A DNA stretch of 34,778 nt, taken from positions 1-34,778 of the forward strand of contig SVDC01000040.1 of assembly GCA_015058045.1 (NCBI GenBank), read 5' to 3'. Under the pieces are notes generated by a model. The model made no database searches, was not told the DNA's origin, and saw nothing but the letters and a program-made list of their open reading frames with translations. The DNA comes from Cellulosilyticum sp. (GTDB lineage: Bacteria; Bacillota; Clostridia; Lachnospirales; Cellulosilyticaceae). The position numbers and the translations under genes are program-made. Each line of letters starts with the position of its first letter. The first letter of the stretch is position 1. This document shows positions 14,916 to 21,847 of the stretch, in pieces.

Positions 14916-15181
14916 GTAAGTGTCAATTGAAATGTCAATTCAAGGCCGCATATAAAAAATACACCACTGATATTTAATCATCTCATTCCAATAATAATAA
15001 ATCCACTTATTATTATGATTATCGTGGCACCATTGTGAAACGGTAAGGCCACTAGATTTACATGCTCGAAATTTTTCTTTCTAAAGTCCTAGCTTATTGC
15101 TATTCATGTACTTACCTCCTTTTATAGTAGCATACTACTTATATAAGGCTTACACACAACGCTTTTTTATGAATCGCTTAC
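14916..15181 (-). mobile_element. Internally deleted IS66-family remnant
   Basis: The outer ends read inward as GTAAGCG (minus strand from 15181) and GTAAGTG (plus strand from 14916), matching the GTAAGCG terminal repeats of IS66-family elements, the second with one mismatch. A broken tnpA-like frame lies inside, 74 bases from the left end, as in intact elements. TnpB and TnpC are absent, leaving ~266 bp. The flanking 8-mers (CTTTAATG and AATATGCT) do not match, so no target duplication survives. Confidence 0.55.
14940..15107 (-). pseudogene. IS66-type accessory protein TnpA, broken
   Basis: The ATG at 15107 follows AAGGAGG by seven bases. The reading gives MNSNKLGL, a TAG stop (where related proteins have Trp), then KEKFRACKSSGLTVSQWC and, after ~12 residues, IYYYWNEMIK, ending at TGA. 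This matches the W-x-E-x-F..C..SGL(T/S)V..WC...YYYW pattern of Firmicutes IS66 TnpA proteins. The premature stop and the missing C-terminus make it non-functional. The good ribosome binding site shows it was once translated. Confidence 0.65.
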
Positions 15182-15570
15182 AATATGCTTATGCCATTAT
15201 CTTGTTTTGTTATCATTGTCACAAGAATACACCCCCCTTATATCATTCGTGTATAGATGTATCATGACCTGAAGTTAATCTTACAAGAAGGTGAGGTGTT
15301 ATTTTATGCTTAAGTTCTCCATATATTTTTCTGTTCTTAGCTTAAGCAACTGCTTTACCTACGCTTGAGCCATAGATCGGTTAAAGTTTATTTCCCCCTC
15401 ACCCAAACACCTCTATCCGTAACATGAGTAATAGTTGATAATGATGCAAGATTATGTTTTGAAACAGGTACTGATATAGGTGCTTTTTAATGATAGTTTC
15501 ACTATCTCTTTTATACTTAAAACATGTATAGACATAACATACATAATTAATAACTGGAAGCTAAGTTAAA
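15182..15570. other. Gene-free decayed stretch
   Basis: No gene is supported on either strand. A 20-codon plus-strand frame from the ATG at ~15306 (MLKFSIYFSVLSLSNCF) follows GGTGAGGTG but ends quickly and looks like debris. No tRNA or recognised RNA is seen. Confidence 0.5.
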
Positions 15571-15766
15571 ATAACCTTTACACAAGATGATGATTTAATA
15601 GAGTTTGTTTGTACTCAATGTAATTATAACTTATGGACCACGATTTATTGTGGAAGAACTTGAAGAAGATAATATCTTTAATTGATTACCTAAATCTGTA
15701 CCACCTACACCATTTTGTCAACAATGTAATGGTACTATGATACCCGTTTCTTATACCGCATTATAA
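15571..15766 (+). pseudogene. Broken zinc-ribbon protein gene
   Basis: The plus-strand reading from 15571 gives TFTQDDDLIEFVCTQCNYNLW. One frame shift near 15640 then leads to FIVEELEEDNIFN, an in-frame TGA, and PKSVPPTPFCQQCNGTMIPVSYTAL ending at TAA (the last part given as a pattern). Two CxxC pairs (VCTQC and FCQQC) about 35 residues apart make a classic zinc ribbon. With a frameshift, an internal stop and no start codon it is a relic. It is the only gene-like item on the plus strand, which suggests it came from a different neighbourhood. Confidence 0.55.
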
Positions 15767-15890
15767 GGCATGACATATTAATATAAAAAATAATTTACCC
15801 TTTATAAGGATTATTTACTATGCCCACTTAGAGTTTGCTTATATTTCAGTATTTATTTTCTCATTTAATAGAAACGTAAAACTTTACTAT

Positions 15891-15937
15891 AAAAAAATAC
15901 CTAGGAGTAAGTCTTACGACCTACCTCTAGGTATTTT
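15891..15937 (-). terminator. Terminator after rplA
   Basis: On the minus strand AAAATACCTAG pairs with CTAGGTATTTT, with an inner GTAAG/CTTAC pairing, followed by TTTTTTT. It ends the rpmG-secE-nusG-rplK-rplA transcript 12 bases after the rplA stop, so rplJ is not co-transcribed with rplA. Confidence 0.85.
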
Positions 15938-15948
15938 AAATCTATCTA

Positions 15949-16644
15949 CTATTCACCAGCTTTTAATGGGTTAACTTTGATACCAGGACCCATTGTTGTT
16001 GAAACAGAAATGCTACGTAAGTATTGACCTTTAGCAGCAGCTGGTTTAGCTTTTATAATTGCACTCATTAATGTGTGGAAGTTGTCTTGTAATTTTTCAG
16101 CTCCGAATGATACTTTACCGATTGGAACGTGAATAATGTTTGTTTTATCAAGACGGTATTCGATTTTACCAGCTTTGATATCGTTGATAGCTTTAGTTAC
16201 ATCCATAGTAACTGTACCAGCTTTAGGGTTTGGCATTAAGCCTTTTGGTCCAAGTACACGACCAAGACGACCAACAACACCCATCATGTCTGGAGTTGCA
16301 ACTACAACGTCAAATTCAAACCAACCTTCACCTTGGATTTTTGGAATTAATTCTTCGCCACCTACGAAGTCTGCACCTGCAGCTTTAGCTTCGTCAGCTT
16401 TAACACCTTTAGCGAATACTAATACTCTTTGAGTTTTACCTGTACCGTGTGGTAATACGATAGCACCACGAACTTGTTGATCTGCGTGACGGCTATCTAC
16501 ACCTAATTTTACGTGTGCTTCAACTGTTTCATCAAATTTAGCAGTTGATGTTTTTGTTACTAATTCGAATAATTCTGCTGGATCATAAACCTTTGTACGG
16601 TCTACAAGTTTAGCAGCTTCAATATATTTTTTTCCTCTTTTCAT
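15949..16644 (-). CDS. rplA: 50S ribosomal protein L1
   Basis: 231 aa from the ATG at 16644 (seven bases after GGAGG; the GTG one codon earlier is too close). The N-terminal [16 protein letters not shown] is the family start. The two-domain L1 fold shows [20 protein letters not shown]-like [13 protein letters not shown], and [19 protein letters not shown] (~120-140), the rRNA-binding loop. L1 forms the mobile stalk that moves deacylated tRNA from the E site and represses its own mRNA. A hairpin resembling the L1 site in 23S rRNA lies just upstream (16659-16688). It is followed by a terminator rather than rplJ, which is unusual. Confidence 0.98.
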   Translation of the reverse strand: MKRGKKYIEAAKLVDRTKVYDPAELFELVTKTSTAKFDETVEAHVKLGVDSRHADQQVRGAIVLPHGTGKTQRVLVFAKGVKADEAKAAGADFVGGEELIPKIQGEGWFEFDVVVATPDMMGVVGRLGRVLGPKGLMPNPKAGTVTMDVTKAINDIKAGKIEYRLDKTNIIHVPIGKVSFGAEKLQDNFHTLMSAIIKAKPAAAKGQYLRSISVSTTMGPGIKVNPLKAGE

Positions 16645-16658
16645 CACTGTACCTCCTT

Positions 16659-16688
16659 GTGGTAATATCGGGGTCTATGCCCTCCCAC
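16659..16688 (-). promoter_or_regulatory. L1-binding rRNA mimic ahead of rplA
   Basis: On the minus strand, GTGGGAGGG and CCCCGATATTACCAC form two short helices around an asymmetric loop. 23S rRNA helix 76-77 has GGUGGGAG and GAAAUACCACC at the L1 site. It ends 15 bases before the rplA start, beside the Shine-Dalgarno site, so bound L1 would block translation. Confidence 0.75.
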
Positions 16689-16785
16689 GTAATAATATTT
16701 ACGCGCCTAATTTAAATTTTTATAAATAAAAATTCTTGTTTTTAATAAATTACGAACGATTCTAGAATAAAATTATTCTTAAATA

Positions 16786-17211
16786 TTATTCTTGAACTGT
16801 GATACCCATTGAACGAGCTGTACCAGCGATCATGCTGATAGCTGCTTCAAGGCTACCTGCGTTTAAGTCAGGCATTTTCATTTCAGCAATTTTAGTAATT
16901 TCTTCTTTAGAAATTGTAGCTACTTTTTGTTTTACTGAGTTTGGAGAACCTGATTCAATTTTACAAGCTTTCTTTAAAAGAACTGCTGCTGGTGGAGTTT
17001 TTGTAATGAAAGAGAAAGATCTGTCTTGATATACAGTAATTACTACTGGAATAATAAGACCTGCATCTTTAGCTGTTCTTTCATTGAACTCTTTTGTAAA
17101 TTGAACGATGTTTACACCGTGTTGACCAAGAGCTGGACCAACTGGTGGAGCTGGAGTTGCCTTACCAGCTGCAATTTGTAATTTAATCATACCTGTAACT
17201 TTTTTTGCCAT
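16786..17211 (-). CDS. rplK: 50S ribosomal protein L11
   Basis: 141 aa, full length. The N-terminal domain has [27 protein letters not shown] (given as a pattern, ~8-34), the [11 protein letters not shown] block being the family hallmark and the thiostrepton-linked region. The C-terminal rRNA-binding domain ends [16 protein letters not shown]11 forms the GTPase-associated centre with 23S rRNA and is needed for RelA activation. The start ATG is eight bases after GGAGG. It is followed by rplA with a 141-base gap holding the L1-type hairpin. Confidence 0.98.
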   Translation of the reverse strand: MAKKVTGMIKLQIAAGKATPAPPVGPALGQHGVNIVQFTKEFNERTAKDAGLIIPVVITVYQDRSFSFITKTPPAAVLLKKACKIESGSPNSVKQKVATISKEEITKIAEMKMPDLNAGSLEAAISMIAGTARSMGITVQE

Positions 17212-17233
17212 TACCGTTACCTCCTAAAAAAAT

Positions 17234-17261
17234 GTGGTGATCGCGGGGAATTCCCTCCCAC
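17234..17261 (-). promoter_or_regulatory. L1-binding rRNA mimic ahead of rplK
   Basis: GTGGGAGGGAATTCCCC, then GCGATCACCAC on the minus strand: the same GTGGGAGG...GAT...ACCAC design as the element before rplA. It ends 22 bases before the rplK start. Having one site per gene would let L1 repress both cistrons separately. Confidence 0.7.
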
Positions 17262-17362
17262 TCGCGCGCTTTGTAATTTAATGATTACTCATATATTGAA
17301 GTCTACATCAAATTAGGTGTAGCTTTCTACTGGAAAATACCACTACCTGTCGAAAACTTTGA

Positions 17363-17896
17363 TTACTCAAAGATTTCAACTTGGTTCATAGCAATTTCCA
17401 CAGGGAACTCTCTACCAAATCCTGTAACAGATACTACGATAGTACCCTTAGATTGGTGAATTTCTCTAACAATACCTTCTGAGCCTTCGAACGCTCCTGA
17501 AAGTAATGTAACCGCATCTCCAATTTGAACTTTTGGAGCTGGTCCAAAAAGATCGATTCCCATATTCTTGATTTCTTCTGGTGATAATGATACAGGTTTA
17601 GAGTCTGGCCCAACGAATCCTGTAACCCCACGTGTATTACGTACAACGTACCATGTATCATCAGTCATTACCATTTTAATTAATACATAACCAGGGAATG
17701 TTTTACGTTGAACAGTTTTCATTACACCGTTCTTCTCTTCTACCTCTTGTTGCAGTGGAACTTCAACAGCATGTATGAGCTCTTCCATGTTACGGTTCTT
17801 TATCGCTTTTTCAATATTTGCTTTTACTTTGTTTTCATATCCTGAAAAAGTATGAACTACATACCATTTCGCCTTTTCCATGTGTTGTTCCTCCAT
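17363..17896 (-). CDS. nusG: Transcription termination/antitermination factor NusG
   Basis: 177 aa. The NGN domain starts KWYVVHTFSGYENKVK and contains FPGYVLIKM and WYVVRNTRGVTGFVG; the C-terminal KOW domain is seen at VTLLSGAFEGSEGIVREI (~125-143). NusG binds RNA polymerase and links it to Rho or to the ribosome. Two starts are possible: the ATG at 17896, overlapping the secE stop and seven bases after AAGGAG, or the ATG at 17881, eight bases after GGAGG, which fits the usual N-terminus (MEKxxWYVVHT) better. Either product is normal in length. It follows secE directly, the standard bacterial order. Confidence 0.96.
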   Translation of the reverse strand: MEEQHMEKAKWYVVHTFSGYENKVKANIEKAIKNRNMEELIHAVEVPLQQEVEEKNGVMKTVQRKTFPGYVLIKMVMTDDTWYVVRNTRGVTGFVGPDSKPVSLSPEEIKNMGIDLFGPAPKVQIGDAVTLLSGAFEGSEGIVREIHQSKGTIVVSVTGFGREFPVEIAMNQVEIFE

Positions 17897-18087
17897 TATA
17901 GTACTCCTTGTACTAATTTCTCAATTATTTCGATACCACCATTTACTACGAAGTCCATGATGTAGATTATGATACCAACAATGATAGAAAATCCTAAAAC
18001 ATTTAATGTTAATCTTGTAAGTTCCTCTTTGTTAGGCCATATGACTCTTTTGCATTCTGCTAAGAAGTCTTTAAAAAACTCTACCAT
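17896..18087 (-). CDS. secE: Preprotein translocase subunit SecE
   Basis: 63 aa, the short single-span form of Firmicutes. The amphipathic helix VEFFKDFLAECKRVIWPNKEEL carries the conserved WP motif (given as a pattern, ~2-23). One membrane segment follows at ~30-50 (VLGFSIIVGIIIYIMDFVV). SecE clamps SecY in the translocon. It lies between rpmG and nusG; its stop codon overlaps the upstream nusG start candidate. Confidence 0.96.
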   Translation of the reverse strand: MVEFFKDFLAECKRVIWPNKEELTRLTLNVLGFSIIVGIIIYIMDFVVNGGIEIIEKLVQGVL

Positions 18088-18126
18088 AAATCCACTTCCT
18101 CCCTGGCAGATTAGTTTTTACACAAA

Positions 18127-18279
18127 TTATTTTTTAGTTTCTTTGTGTGTTGTGTGTGTTTTACAGAATCTGCAGTATTTTTTTGTTTCCATGCGGTCAG
18201 GATGTGCTTTTTTATCCTTAGTCATGTTGTAGTTTCTGCGCTTGCAATCTTCACAAGCTAAAGTAATTTGTACTCTCAC
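18127..18279 (-). CDS. rpmG: 50S ribosomal protein L33
   Basis: 50 aa with a GTG start after GGAGGTGTCAAAAC. It reads [19 protein letters not shown], then [17 protein letters not shown] and [14 protein letters not shown]. The four cysteines in two CxxC pairs (CEDC and CRFC) make this the zinc-binding form, so its expression need not respond to zinc starvation as the cysteine-free form does. It heads the rpmG-secE-nusG-rplK-rplA unit, 39 bases before secE. Confidence 0.96.
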   Translation of the reverse strand: MRVQITLACEDCKRRNYNMTKDKKAHPDRMETKKYCRFCKTHTTHKETKK

Positions 18280-18325
18280 GTTTTGACACCTCCACTTGAG
18301 TTAAATCTCTTTTAAAAATTGCCAT

Positions 18326-18378
18326 AAAAAAAAGACCTATTTAGGTACAAACTAAATATATCATACTCTAAATAGGTC
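18326..18378 (-). terminator. Terminator after the FlgN-like gene
   Basis: Perfect 11-bp arms GACCTATTTAG/CTAAATAGGTC (18334-18344, 18368-18378) with a 23-base loop and TTTTTTTT on the minus strand. The -10 box of the next promoter is inside the loop. Confidence 0.85.
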
Positions 18379-18383
18379 GTCAA
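18355..18383 (-). promoter_or_regulatory. Sigma-A promoter of rpmG-secE-nusG-rplKA
   Basis: TTGACG (18378-18383), 17 bases, TATATT (18355-18360). The start point should fall near 18348, inside the loop of the upstream terminator, so transcripts from this promoter keep only one arm and cannot form the hairpin, while transcripts from upstream do. Confidence 0.75.
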
Positions 18384-18412
18384 GTTAATTAAACCGAATT
18401 TTCTTGTAAAAT

Positions 18413-18844
18413 TTAGGATTTTAGCTGTTGTTTTTTATACGCTGCTGCCACTTGATTTGAACTAGGGGATATGGTCATTCTATCAATCTTCTTTTTAGAG
18501 AAATTTTGCATAATAACCATGTTTTGTTGTTCTTTTCTTGTGATTTCATCTTTCAATACTAAAATACGTTCTACCTGTGTTTTTAAATCTTTTATTTTAT
18601 TACTTTTAATCAGCTGTTCTCTCTGTTTTTCATATTCTTCTTGAAAACATGCTTCTACCTTAGACAGCTCTACAATCAGTTCATCTTTGCAATTTACCAT
18701 TTGTTCAATAAATTCTAAGGCATTATTTTCTTCTTCTATGGTCTGTAAGTCCCCTACCAATATCGTCGTTTGGTTATCAGTAATATTTTCTATTTGCTCT
18801 AATAATAATTGTATTTTACTCAGATATTCAAATACCTCATGCAT
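18413..18844 (-). CDS. FlgN-like flagellar export chaperone (probable)
   Basis: 143 aa, almost all helix, with the size and heptad pattern of FlgN/FliT-type chaperones: N-terminal VFEYLSKIQLLLEQIE, a long charged coil, then a polar tail (SKKKIDRMTISPSSNQVAAAY). The tail contains a DRxTxSPSSxxVAxAY motif like that ending many FlgN proteins. The start ATG is nine bases after AAGGA. It lies 93 bases after the fourth flagellin with a terminator behind it, so it is probably co-transcribed and may serve that flagellin. A separate flgN is present at 34401-34778. Confidence 0.65.
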   Translation of the reverse strand: MHEVFEYLSKIQLLLEQIENITDNQTTILVGDLQTIEEENNALEFIEQMVNCKDELIVELSKVEACFQEEYEKQREQLIKSNKIKDLKTQVERILVLKDEITRKEQQNMVIMQNFSKKKIDRMTISPSSNQVAAAYKKQQLKS

Positions 18845-18937
18845 GTCATATCATCCTTATCTTTCTTAATCTTCTTCTTATTGTAGCATACCTGATAACC
18901 TAAATAAGATCTTTTTACAGCCATTTTATAGCGGTTG

Positions 18938-19774
18938 TTATGAATTAAGTAATTGTAATACTTGTTGTGGTCTTTGGTTTGCTTGAGCCAGTATAGATAT
19001 ACCTGATTGTGAAATAACATTATACTGTGTATAGTTTGTCATTTCTTCTGCCATATCAGCATCATAAATTCTAGATAATGAAGCTGTTACATTTTCTTCA
19101 CTTACATCTAGGTTGCTTACAGTGTATTCTAATCTATTTTGGCATGCACCTAAATAGCTTCTAATTGCTGAAGTTTGTTCTGCTGCTTGGTCGATTCTTG
19201 ATAATAAATTAGGATCATCTACTGATAGTGGCGTCGTATTGTTCGTTGCTGGATCTGTATCTGTAATACATTGCAGTACATTTTCCATATTGATTTTAGT
19301 CCCATCAATTTCTAACATATCGCCACTCTTTACACCTATTTGAATAGGAATATTCTTATCAAAGTTTAATACTTCTTTACCATTAAATTGCGTATTTTTC
19401 CCTATTGATTCAATTTCTGCTATTAAGGCATCAATTTCTTGTTGAACTTTTTCTTTATCTTCATCTTGTAAAGTTCCATTTTCAGCTTGTACAGCAAGTT
19501 CTCTTATACGATTAAGCATAGAATGTACCTCATTTAGTGCACCTTCTGCTGTTTGAATAAGTGAAATGCCATCCATAGCATTATTATTAGCTTGACTTAA
19601 GCCTTCAACTTGTGTTTGTAACTTATTTGAAATGGCTAATCCTGCTGGGTTATCCTTTGCAGAGTTAATTTTTAATCCTGATGATAAACGTTCCATTGCT
19701 GTTTCAGCTCTTCTATTAGCTCTGTTTAAATTACCTACAGTCATTGTAGCAATGATATTACTACTTATTTTCAT
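18938..19774 (-). CDS. Divergent (minor) flagellin
   Basis: 278 aa with both conserved ends. The N-terminal D0/D1 region has MKISSNIIATMTVGNLNRA, ERLSSGLKINSAKDNPAGLAISNKL (given as patterns) and QTAEGALNEVHSMLNRIRELAVQAENGT. The C-terminal region ends in AQANQRPQQVLQLLNS. The middle (~145-195) is short and unlike the three main flagellins. It keeps NPAGLAIS where they have DAAGLAIS. It has its own sigma-28 promoter and lies between a glycosyltransferase and a FlgN-like gene. Its leader lacks the GGA hairpin of the other three and instead has two close GGA words at its ribosome binding site (AAAGGAAGGATT). It may form a distinct filament segment or be made at a different time (inference). Confidence 0.93.
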   Translation of the reverse strand: MKISSNIIATMTVGNLNRANRRAETAMERLSSGLKINSAKDNPAGLAISNKLQTQVEGLSQANNNAMDGISLIQTAEGALNEVHSMLNRIRELAVQAENGTLQDEDKEKVQQEIDALIAEIESIGKNTQFNGKEVLNFDKNIPIQIGVKSGDMLEIDGTKINMENVLQCITDTDPATNNTTPLSVDDPNLLSRIDQAAEQTSAIRSYLGACQNRLEYTVSNLDVSEENVTASLSRIYDADMAEEMTNYTQYNVISQSGISILAQANQRPQQVLQLLNS

Positions 19775-19861
19775 TGTAATCCTTCCTTTCTATTACCTCT
19801 AAATTATTGTTATTTAAGCTAGATTAAATCATTTCTTATGCGATAGTATTATCTTGTATGT

Positions 19862-19888
19862 ATATCGACTCTTTCAGTTGCTTTCTTA
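19862..19888 (-). promoter_or_regulatory. Sigma-28 promoter of the fourth flagellin
   Basis: TAAG (19885-19888), 15 bases, GTCGATAT (19862-19869): one mismatch in each box against TAAA-N15-GCCGATAT. The leader to the ATG is ~80 bases. Confidence 0.7.
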
Positions 19889-19902
19889 ATCTTCTCTCAT
19901 AT

Positions 19903-19953
19903 AAAAAATACGCTTTTCGCACCATAGATTCATAACCTCTATGTCGAAAAGCG
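19903..19953 (-). terminator. Terminator after the GT2-TPR gene
   Basis: CGCTTTTCG/CGAAAAGCG arms (19911-19919, 19945-19953) enclose an inner CATAGA/TCTATG pairing and are followed by TATTTTTTAT on the minus strand. It separates the glycosyltransferase operon from the fourth flagellin. Confidence 0.85.
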
Positions 19954-19971
19954 CATTGATTTTTATTTAAT

Positions 19972-21033
19972 TTATAATTGTTTCATTCGATTAATTGCTC
20001 TTTCGTATCCCCACTCTGCGGCTTTTAAGTAATAGTGTTTTGCCTGCTCCATTTGTCCAGCTACCTCATACCATGCAGCTAGATTATATGCAGCCTCATA
20101 GCTTCCTGTTCCTACAACACTATTATACTTACTCGTTTCACCTATTTCTAAGCACCTTAAGAAACTCTTTTCAATATACGGTAAGTAGGATATGTATTTA
20201 TTAATATCAAATAACACTAACTCTCTATAAAAATGTCCACATACAAAATTAAAATCGGGAGAGTCATTATAAGTTTGTGCTTCTCTTTTCACAACTGCCA
20301 ATCCCTCTTCTAATCTACTTAAGGCCATAAGGTTGTAAAGATAATCCACAATGGCATCACATCTATAACCTTCATTACTCTTACTAATCTTATAATATTT
20401 TTTATAGTAGTTATATGCCTCTTCATTTTTATTGGCCACAAATAATGTATGGGCTAATTGATATAGAATATAACTATCTTTAGGCTGGGCTTTAGCTAGC
20501 TTATATAAAATTTCTAAGTTTCGCTCTGATTTATCGGTATGCAGATAACCATCATGACCTATAATAATAGGTATTCTAACACGTTTACACTTACTTACTA
20601 CTTGCTCATGAATTGCGCCACTATAATGGCCATCTTCCGGTATCATTCTAGATAAATAACTCTTAGACTGTTTGATTTCGCCTTCTTTTTCAAAAACATC
20701 TATAAGTGTAATGACTCCTACTTGATTTTCTTGTAATTGTGCTTTTACTTCTTTTTCATGCCACTCAATCACGTATTCATCTGCATCTAGAACAATCCTC
20801 TTATTATAGTTTGCCTTACTTAGCGCAAAATTTCTTGCTGCACTAAAATCATTACACCATTCAAAGAAATAAGTTTGTGCGCCAAATGCTTCTGCAATCT
20901 CTACTGTTCGGTCTTCTGAACCTGTATCCACAATAACCATTTCATCTACATAGTTTTTGATGCTCTCTAGACATCTGGCTAATACGTGTTCTTCATTTTT
21001 TACAATCATTACTAGTGATATGCCACTTTTCAT
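19972..21033 (-). CDS. Family 2 glycosyltransferase with TPR tail
   Basis: 353 aa. The N-terminal GT2 (GT-A) domain reads ISLVMIVKNEEHVLARCLES (~4-23), VDEMVIVDTGSEDRTVEIA (~28-46) and the metal-binding DxD in IVLDADEYV (~79). The C-terminal half (~180-353) consists of helical repeats like tetratricopeptides (YILYQLAHTLFVANKNEEA, AAYNLAAWYEVAGQMEQAK). It lacks membrane segments and is soluble. GT2-TPR fusions of this type glycosylate proteins such as flagellin (Clostridioides) or the peptide sublancin (SunS); the TPR part may hold the acceptor. Its place beside four flagellins and a Maf enzyme supports flagellin as the target (inference). It starts seven bases after GGAGG. Confidence 0.87.
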   Translation of the reverse strand: MKSGISLVMIVKNEEHVLARCLESIKNYVDEMVIVDTGSEDRTVEIAEAFGAQTYFFEWCNDFSAARNFALSKANYNKRIVLDADEYVIEWHEKEVKAQLQENQVGVITLIDVFEKEGEIKQSKSYLSRMIPEDGHYSGAIHEQVVSKCKRVRIPIIIGHDGYLHTDKSERNLEILYKLAKAQPKDSYILYQLAHTLFVANKNEEAYNYYKKYYKISKSNEGYRCDAIVDYLYNLMALSRLEEGLAVVKREAQTYNDSPDFNFVCGHFYRELVLFDINKYISYLPYIEKSFLRCLEIGETSKYNSVVGTGSYEAAYNLAAWYEVAGQMEQAKHYYLKAAEWGYERAINRMKQL

Positions 21034-21093
21034 AAACTAGCCTCCTTAATGAACTTTCTTTCCGCTACTACTCTTAGAATAGCTCTTATTTAA

Positions 21094-21432
21094 CTAGTTT
21101 TTCATAGATGATTCTTCAATAATGGCATGCCATTCTTCCATTTTTTCTAAAATCTCATATTGAAGTAAATCTGCTAGTAAGACGTAATCCTTATTTTGTA
21201 CACTTTCAATAATTTCTCCTAAAACTTCATTAATGGCTTTTATTTCGATTTCTTGAGTAAGTAATGTTTGACAGGCTGAAATCTCTTCAATTAATTGTTC
21301 CATTTTATGTGTCATGAGAACTAATACCTGAAACATTTCATCTATATTTTTATTTTCTAAATGCTCAATCATTGATTTAACCAGTAAACCGACTTCCTTA
21401 CACCCTTGTTTTGCCTGTATTAATTGTTCCAT
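21094..21432 (-). CDS. Small helical protein of unknown function in the flagellar operon
   Basis: 112 aa. I do not recognise the family. It is acidic, all-helical by pattern, with no signal peptide or membrane span (MEQLIQAKQGCKEVGLLVKS at the start; the LLADLLQYEILEKMEEWHAI region at ~85-104). It lies between a FliT-like gene (47 bases) and the GT2-TPR gene (60 bases), all on the same strand. Position suggests a chaperone or partner for flagellin or for the glycosyltransferases. Ribosome binding site GAGGAG, ten bases before ATG. Confidence 0.75.
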   Translation of the reverse strand: MEQLIQAKQGCKEVGLLVKSMIEHLENKNIDEMFQVLVLMTHKMEQLIEEISACQTLLTQEIEIKAINEVLGEIIESVQNKDYVLLADLLQYEILEKMEEWHAIIEESSMKN

Positions 21433-21479
21433 TTGTTTAATACTCCTCTTTATCTATTTTAATTAAAATATGATCGTTT

Positions 21480-21830
21480 CTATCTTCCATTATGTGTATC
21501 AAACTGTCTTCCGACTCCCATATTTGAATACTGGTCGATATACATTTTATCTCTTTTGCTATAATCATTTAAATTCTTTAATTCTGCTTTTATTTGTTCA
21601 AACTGTTTGCTTAGCTCTTGATGATGTTCTTCATCTAATAGGTTAATCTGCTGTAAAATCTTTTTTTCTTCTTCATCTAGCTCTAGGTTCATTTCTTTCA
21701 TTTTGGTAATAATGATTTCTCTCCTATCTCCTAGATATTGAAACTCATGCATATCATCTTCTACCAACGCCTGTCCTTGTCTTACGGTCAGTTCTAGTAA
21801 TTCTTTTAAATATGGTTGAAGTTCCCCCAT
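21480..21830 (-). CDS. FliT-like flagellar chaperone (probable)
   Basis: 116 aa, helical, Glu/Lys-rich. The pattern LELTVRQGQALVEDDMHEFQYLGDRREIIITKM (given as a pattern, ~12-44) resembles the first helices of FliT/FlgN chaperones: a helix, a short turn after the position where these proteins write 'ERDALI', then a second coil. It lies 17 bases after the Maf gene and three genes after fliD, whose product FliT normally escorts. The similarity is structural, so the family name is tentative. The start is five bases after GGAGG. Confidence 0.6.
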   Translation of the reverse strand: MGELQPYLKELLELTVRQGQALVEDDMHEFQYLGDRREIIITKMKEMNLELDEEEKKILQQINLLDEEHHQELSKQFEQIKAELKNLNDYSKRDKMYIDQYSNMGVGRQFDTHNGR

Positions 21831-21847
21831 GATTTCCTCCTTATTTT

